Origin: Oscillibacter sp.
Lineage (GTDB): Bacteria; Bacillota; Clostridia; Oscillospirales; Oscillospiraceae
NCBI GenBank assembly: GCA_003522105.1
Contig: DPGF01000042.1
Coordinates: forward strand, 4,248-14,219
DNA: 9,972 nucleotides
Reading direction: 5' to 3'
Position 1 is the first letter of the stretch, and each line of letters opens with the position of its first letter. The notes under the pieces were generated by a model, which searched no databases, was not told the DNA's origin, and was given only the letters and a program-made list of their open reading frames with translations. Shown here in pieces: positions 5,690 through 9,972 of the stretch. The position numbers and the translations under genes were made by a program.

Positions 5690-7798
5690 ATGCGTAAGTT
5701 CCTATCTGTCCTGCTCGCAATGGCAATGGTTCTCAGCCTGACTGTGACCGGCTTTGCGCTCGAGGACACGGCAACTACAAGAGAGCCCGAAGTCATGACC
5801 GAAGAAGCCACGATGGCGGGCAAGACTGTCATTCTGCACACCAATGATGTGCATGGTGCGGTCAATGGCTATGCCTACATCGCCCAGCTCAAGGCCGACT
5901 ATGAGGCCAAGGGCGCCGAGGTCATTCTCGTCGATGCCGGCGACTACAGCCAGGGCAAGACCTATGTCAGTGTCACCAAGGGCGCTGATGCGGTCACGAT
6001 GATGAATGCCGCCGGCTACGATGTCGTCACCCTCGGCAACCACGAGTTCGACTACGGCTATGCCCAGCTCAAGGAAAACATGAGCAAGGCCAAGTTCAAG
6101 GTCGTCTGCGCGGACGTCTTCAATGAGGATGGCACCCCCATCTTCGATGCCAGCTACACCTACACCACCAAGTCCGGTGTGAAGGTCGGCTTCTTCGGCA
6201 TGGAGACCCCCGAGACCCAGACCAAGGCCAACCCTGCGCTCATCAAGGGTCTGACCTTTGCGACCGGTGACGCCTTCACCAAGGCTGCCGCCGATCAGGT
6301 CGCGGCGCTCAAGGATGCCGACGTTGTCATCTGCCTTGCGCATCTGGGCATCGACGCTGAGTCTGCTCCCTATCGCTCCACCGATCTCTATGCCGCCGTC
6401 AAGGGTATCGACTTCATCATCGACGGTCACTCCCACACCGTGATGACCAAGGGCGAGAAGGGCGAGCCCATTCAGTCCACCGGTACCGCGTTTGCCAACA
6501 TCGGCGTGATCGTCATCGACAACGCCACCAAGAAGATCGAGAGCAACTCCCTCTTCGAGATCAAGGAAGATACTGCCAAGGACGCGACCGTTGCCGCCGC
6601 GGCAAAGACGATCGTTGACCGTGTCGACGCGGAATACGATGTTGTGTTCGCCAAGAGCGAGGTCACGCTCAACGGCGCGAAGGCCCCCAACGGCAACCGC
6701 GACAGCGAGACCAACAACGGCGATCTCATTACCGATGCAATGATCTGGAAGGTCATGCAGAACAAGGAAGGTCTGACGGTCGATGCTGACCATGTGGTTG
6801 CCATCACCAACGGCGGCGGCATTCGCGCTGCCATCGAGCCGGGCGACGTCACCAAGAAGGACATCAACACCGTTCTGCCGTTCGGCAACACGGTCGTTAC
6901 GATCTACATTACTGGCGAAGAGCTGCTCGAAGTGCTCGAGGCTTCCACCTACAGCCTGCCCGTCGGCGGCTTCCCGCAGGTTGCCGGCATCAACTACACC
7001 ATTTCTACGGCTGTTGCCTATGACGCCAATGCTGAGACCTATCCTGCTTCCACCTACTATGGCCCCAAGAGCATCAACCGCGTGACGATCAACAGCATCA
7101 ACGGCAAGGAGTTCAAGGCGGACGATACCTATGCGGTCGTTACCAATGACTTCAGCGCTGCCGGCGGCGATACCTATTATGCTTTCAAGGCCGCTACCGC
7201 GAAGTTCGACACCGGTATCCCTCTGGACGAGGCTGTGATGGAGTACGTCACCAAGGAACTCAAGGGCGTCATCGGCACGCAGTATGCCGCGCCTCAGGGC
7301 CGTATCCTGCTGAACCCGTTCAAGGATGTCAAGGTTTCCTCCTGGTTCGGCAAGTATGTCATCGACCTCTACAATGACGGCATCATCAACGGCACCTCCG
7401 CCACCACCTATGCGCCCAACGACACCCTGACCTGGGCTGCCGCGCTCAAGCTCCTGCTTGTCAGCCACGGCGATCTCAAGGCTGCGGACGCTACTGGCGC
7501 CGACTGGAGCAAGAACGCCATCGCCAAGGCTGCGGAGCTGGGTCTTGTTGCCGCCGATCTCGACGGCACGAAGGCCATCTCCCGTCTCGAGTTCTGCCAG
7601 GTCGCTGCCAAGCTCAACAAGCTTGCCGAGTCCAAGACCGAGAGCAAGTTCACTGACTGCACCGACGGTTATGTCATGGCGCTCGTTGACGCGAAGGTCA
7701 TCAGCGGTATGACCGAGACCACCTTCGAGCCTGCCGCGTCCCTGACCCGCGCGCAGATCGCCAAGATCCTCTATCAGCTCACCCTGATCGAGAAGTAA
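5690..7798 (+). CDS. Secreted 5'-nucleotidase/UshA-type phosphoesterase with SLH cell-wall anchor
   Basis: A 702-residue exported phosphoesterase; the family removes phosphate from nucleotides (and splits UDP-sugars) using two metals. Residues 1-23 form a signal peptide, with likely cleavage after GFA. The metallophosphatase domain shows HTNDVHG (50-56), DAGD (82-85), GNHEFDYG (116-123), AHLG (217-220) and GHSHT (246-250). The nucleotide-binding C-terminal domain has NGGGIR (374-379), FGN (398-400) and FSAAGGDTYYAF (488-499), matching the substrate-binding part of this family. Three S-layer homology repeats follow (about 544-590, 606-643, 653-696), which bind secondary cell-wall polymer and hold the enzyme at the surface. 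The first repeat has TWAA where TRAE/TRAQ is usual. AGAGGAGG (5674-5681), eight bases from the ATG, fixes the start. Its own strong promoter and terminator make it monocistronic. Codon use is strongly restricted (AAG, CTC, ATC), suggesting high expression. Substrate among 5'-nucleotides, cyclic nucleotides or UDP-sugars is not resolved. Confidence 0.92.
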   Translation: MRKFLSVLLAMAMVLSLTVTGFALEDTATTREPEVMTEEATMAGKTVILHTNDVHGAVNGYAYIAQLKADYEAKGAEVILVDAGDYSQGKTYVSVTKGADAVTMMNAAGYDVVTLGNHEFDYGYAQLKENMSKAKFKVVCADVFNEDGTPIFDASYTYTTKSGVKVGFFGMETPETQTKANPALIKGLTFATGDAFTKAAADQVAALKDADVVICLAHLGIDAESAPYRSTDLYAAVKGIDFIIDGHSHTVMTKGEKGEPIQSTGTAFANIGVIVIDNATKKIESNSLFEIKEDTAKDATVAAAAKTIVDRVDAEYDVVFAKSEVTLNGAKAPNGNRDSETNNGDLITDAMIWKVMQNKEGLTVDADHVVAITNGGGIRAAIEPGDVTKKDINTVLPFGNTVVTIYITGEELLEVLEASTYSLPVGGFPQVAGINYTISTAVAYDANAETYPASTYYGPKSINRVTINSINGKEFKADDTYAVVTNDFSAAGGDTYYAFKAATAKFDTGIPLDEAVMEYVTKELKGVIGTQYAAPQGRILLNPFKDVKVSSWFGKYVIDLYNDGIINGTSATTYAPNDTLTWAAALKLLLVSHGDLKAADATGADWSKNAIAKAAELGLVAADLDGTKAISRLEFCQVAAKLNKLAESKTESKFTDCTDGYVMALVDAKVISGMTETTFEPAASLTRAQIAKILYQLTLIEK

Positions 7799-7820
7799 GG
7801 CAAAGCACAGAACAACGAAA

Positions 7821-7851
7821 AGAGCGCTGCTTCAAGCAGCGCTCTTTTTTT
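7821..7851 (+). terminator. Terminator of the 5'-nucleotidase gene
   Basis: A 10-bp perfect stem, AGAGCGCTGC (7821-7830) with GCAGCGCTCT (7836-7845), closes a TTCAA loop and runs into seven T. An A run precedes it, so TTTT also follows on the minus strand and it may work in both directions. It begins 22 bases after the stop codon. Confidence 0.92.
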
Positions 7852-7866
7852 GTTTACAATAGGGAA

Positions 7867-7903
7867 GAGGGAGCCGGTGCGATGCACCGGCTCCCTCGTT
7901 TTT
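7867..7903. terminator. Second hairpin terminator between convergent genes
   Basis: A perfect 14-bp GC-rich stem, GAGGGAGCCGGTGC (7867-7880) with GCACCGGCTCCCTC (7884-7897), has a three-base GAT loop. On the plus strand GTTTTT follows, giving a backup stop for the nucleotidase. It also lies just after the stop of the convergent YgfK-like gene. On that strand the tail is only a weak CTTCCC, so that transcript probably relies on both hairpins. Confidence 0.8.
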
Positions 7904-7911
7904 CGTTTTGC

Positions 7912-9972
7912 TTACAGGTAGAGATAGCTGTACTTATCGCGCACGGTGAGGATGAGTGCCTCCAGCTCAACGGGAAGATCGTTGTCGCAGGAGGCCAAGT
8001 CATATTCCTTTACACCGTCCTCGTAGCGCAGGCGGATCTTGTCGTCCTCTTCGAAGAGCACGCCGTAGTTTTCGCTCTCGTCCATGTCTTCTTTCGTCTG
8101 GAAGAGCGTGAACTTGTCGTGGCAGGGCTCGCTGGCATAGGGGCAGAACTGCGTGCAGTTGCCGCATTCGTTGCACATCTTGTCGACGTGGACGATCTCG
8201 TGCGAGCCGTCGGCCATCTTGATGACGACATTCGCGCGGTTCGGGCAGGAATCGACGCAGTTTTCACACACGGTGGAGCATTGCAGGCAGCGCTCGCCGT
8301 CGCAGCTGCATTTGCTTGCCATGGAGAGGATACCCTTCTTGCTCTGCGCGTCGAACTCGGTCACATCGGCCTCGGCGGGGATGTCGTAAACGTGCGGGTG
8401 GCCGACGACGATCTCGGCAAAGCGCGCGGCGTCGGCAATGCCCTCGACCACGGTGGCGGGGCCGCGGTGCGCGTCGCCCGCGCAGTACACGCCGGGGATG
8501 TTCGTCTCGAACGCGGGACCCTTGCGCTCCATCTCAATGCCGTTTGCGGCCATCAGCTCAGCGTCGACCTGCTCGCCCACGGCGGAGATGACCATGTCGC
8601 AGGGAATGGTGAACTGTTCGCCGGATTTGACGGGGCTGCGGCGGCCGCTCTCGTCCGGCTCACCGAGGATCATCTTATCGCACAGGAGTTTGCCGCGGCT
8701 CTGTTTGACGGGCGCGGCCAGCTCGACGAATTCGACGCCCTCGTCGATGGCGAGCTGTAACTCATGCTCGTCGGCGGGCATGAACTTCTTCGTGCGGCGA
8801 TAGAGGATGGTCGCATGCGCACCCATGCGCTTTGCAACGCGCGCGGCGTCCATCGCGGTGTTGCCCGCGCCGACGACAACGATGTTGCCGTGCAGGCAGG
8901 GCTTGACCTGCTTTTTCATCTTCTTCATCCATTCGATCACGCCCTGCACATTGCCCTCAATGTCGAGTTTGCCGGGCTTCCACGCGCCGGTGGCCATCAG
9001 GATGTGCGTGTAGCCCATCTTCTTGAGCTGTTCGACGGACGGAGCAGGCTTGCCGAGCTTGACCTCCACGCCATAGCGCTCCATGAGCGCGATATCCTTG
9101 TCGATGGCGTCGTCACTGATGCGGAAGGCGGGGATGACATAACGCGGCACGCCGCCGAGCTTGCGCTCGCGCTCAAAGATCGTGGTAGGAACACCCTCGC
9201 GGCCGAGGAAGTACGCCGCGGCGATACCGGTCGGGCCGCCGCCGACGATGGCAACCTTTTTATCCTCGACCGGCTCAGGCATACGGAGGGAGGCCATCAA
9301 GGTGTTGTAGCCCTTTTCCGCGGCGAGCAGCTTCGTCTCGCGGATGTGGACGGATTCCTCATAGAAGTTGCGCGAGCACTTGCCCTGGCAGCGGTGCGCG
9401 CAGATGGTGCCGGTGATAAACGGCAGGGCGTTTTTCTCGGTGATGAGGCGGAGCGCCGGGCCGTAGAGCCCCTTGCGGCAGAGCTCAAGATATTCGGGAA
9501 TGTCCTGCTCGATGGGGCAGCCGCCCTTACAGGGCGCGGTAAAGCAGTCGAGCAGCGGCACCTGTTCATCTTTTTTGCGCGAGGGGAGCGGCTTGATTGC
9601 CTTGAGGTGGTGGAAGTCGTGCAGCGCGGAGGCGGCAAGGTCGGAGATCGCGGCAGGGTCGTTGCCGGAAAATGTGCGGTAGGGCATATCCTCGACCTTT
9701 TCGACCATCTGGTGCAGGCGGTTGTAGCCGCCGGGCTTCAAGATGGTGGTGGCGACGGTGATGGGCCAGATGCCGGCGGCGAACAGCTTGTCGCAGTTGA
9801 AGTAGTCCGCGCCGCCTGCGAACGAAATGCGCATCTTGCCGCCGAACTGGCGGGAGATGCGATTGCACATCTCGATCGTCAGTGGGAAGAGGCTGCGGCC
9901 GGACATGTACATTTCCTCGTTGGGAAGCTCGCCGCGCGTCGTGTCGACGGGGAAGGTGTTGGAGAGCTTGAG
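7912..9972 (-). CDS. ygfK: YgfK-like iron-sulfur flavoprotein oxidoreductase, N-terminus outside the window
   Basis: The C-terminal 686 residues of a cytoplasmic multi-domain redox enzyme; E. coli YgfK, annotated as a putative selenate reductase subunit, is about 1030 residues, so roughly a third is missing. The frame stays open from base 9972 through the Met at 9912 without a stop, and family-like sequence (KLSNTFPVD, then MYMSGRSLFP) continues across it, so 9912 is internal. Counted from that Met, a four-iron cluster domain of the glutamate synthase small subunit/dihydropyrimidine dehydrogenase type has C123, C128, C132 and C171, C175, C179. FAD binds at VAIVGGGPTGIAAA (220-233), NAD(P)H at VVVGAGNTAMDAA (345-357), and GVYCAGDAHRGPATVVEG (474-491) is the second FAD-contact segment. 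The C-terminus has a Cys-rich run (C535-C556) and a ferredoxin motif C580-x2-C583-x2-C586-x3-C590. Recent genetics links homologues to anaerobic uric acid metabolism; the precise reaction is inferred only. Confidence 0.9.
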   Translation of the reverse strand, partial: LKLSNTFPVDTTRGELPNEEMYMSGRSLFPLTIEMCNRISRQFGGKMRISFAGGADYFNCDKLFAAGIWPITVATTILKPGGYNRLHQMVEKVEDMPYRTFSGNDPAAISDLAASALHDFHHLKAIKPLPSRKKDEQVPLLDCFTAPCKGGCPIEQDIPEYLELCRKGLYGPALRLITEKNALPFITGTICAHRCQGKCSRNFYEESVHIRETKLLAAEKGYNTLMASLRMPEPVEDKKVAIVGGGPTGIAAAYFLGREGVPTTIFERERKLGGVPRYVIPAFRISDDAIDKDIALMERYGVEVKLGKPAPSVEQLKKMGYTHILMATGAWKPGKLDIEGNVQGVIEWMKKMKKQVKPCLHGNIVVVGAGNTAMDAARVAKRMGAHATILYRRTKKFMPADEHELQLAIDEGVEFVELAAPVKQSRGKLLCDKMILGEPDESGRRSPVKSGEQFTIPCDMVISAVGEQVDAELMAANGIEMERKGPAFETNIPGVYCAGDAHRGPATVVEGIADAARFAEIVVGHPHVYDIPAEADVTEFDAQSKKGILSMASKCSCDGERCLQCSTVCENCVDSCPNRANVVIKMADGSHEIVHVDKMCNECGNCTQFCPYASEPCHDKFTLFQTKEDMDESENYGVLFEEDDKIRLRYEDGVKEYDLASCDNDLPVELEALILTVRDKYSYLYL

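Noticed and set aside
5702..7468. 588-residue open frame on the minus strand
   Set aside because: It lies fully antisense to the nucleotidase, whose motifs are unmistakable. It is Leu/Val/Gly/Asp-rich without domains and arises from the strongly biased codon use of the plus-strand gene.
7882..8760. 292-residue open frame on the plus strand
   Set aside because: It is antisense to the ferredoxin and flavin domains of the YgfK-like protein and starts inside a terminator hairpin, with a composition typical of shadow frames.
9910..9912. ATG at 9912 as start of the YgfK-like protein
   Set aside because: The frame remains open to the window edge and the upstream 20 codons read as family-like sequence (KLSNTFPVD...), so this Met is internal.
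7912..9972. Selenoprotein or SECIS element in the YgfK-like gene
   Set aside because: There is no in-frame UGA inside the reading frame. The selenium link comes only from the family's name and usual neighbours.

Overview
The window looks like chromosomal DNA from a GC-rich Gram-positive gut anaerobe, most likely an Oscillospiraceae/Ruminococcaceae-type Clostridium relative. This is an inference from strong AGGAGG-type ribosome sites, a secreted protein with S-layer homology (SLH) repeats, GC-ending codons, and homologues of genes that cluster around anaerobic purine and selenium-linked metabolism in such bacteria. There are seven protein genes, two of them cut by the window edges. No RNA genes, CRISPR arrays or mobile elements were seen.

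Left part (1-2420, plus strand): two different fold-type II pyridoxal-phosphate (PLP) enzymes in tandem. The first is cut by the left edge and its 5' part (about bases 43-147) carries two reading-frame shifts. The second is a threonine-synthase-like enzyme with an N-terminal Cys motif. A perfect 12-bp hairpin terminator with a GCGA loop lies between them, and a bidirectional terminator follows the second.

Middle (2423-5379, minus strand): a compact three-gene unit read right to left. It comprises a dihydropyrimidinase/D-hydantoinase with every metal ligand present, a small three-helix membrane protein with a coiled-coil tail that I do not recognise, and a multi-pass acyltransferase-3 family protein. 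Gaps are 9 and 2 bases.

A 310-base divergent intergenic region (5380-5689) holds a near-consensus sigma-70 promoter pointing right. It drives a secreted 702-residue 5'-nucleotidase/UshA-type phosphoesterase (5690-7798) with three C-terminal SLH repeats. Two hairpins (7821-7897) then separate it from the convergent last gene.

Right part (7912-9972, minus strand): the C-terminal two thirds of a YgfK-like iron-sulfur flavoprotein, running off the right edge. YgfK and hydantoinase (HyuA/HydA) homologues belong to the gut-bacterial cluster linked to anaerobic uric acid and purine breakdown. A reasonable but unproven reading is that the cell-wall-bound nucleotidase releases nucleosides from external nucleotides, while the cytoplasmic hydantoinase, YgfK-like reductase and PLP enzymes take part in dismantling purine-derived ring compounds and small amino acids.
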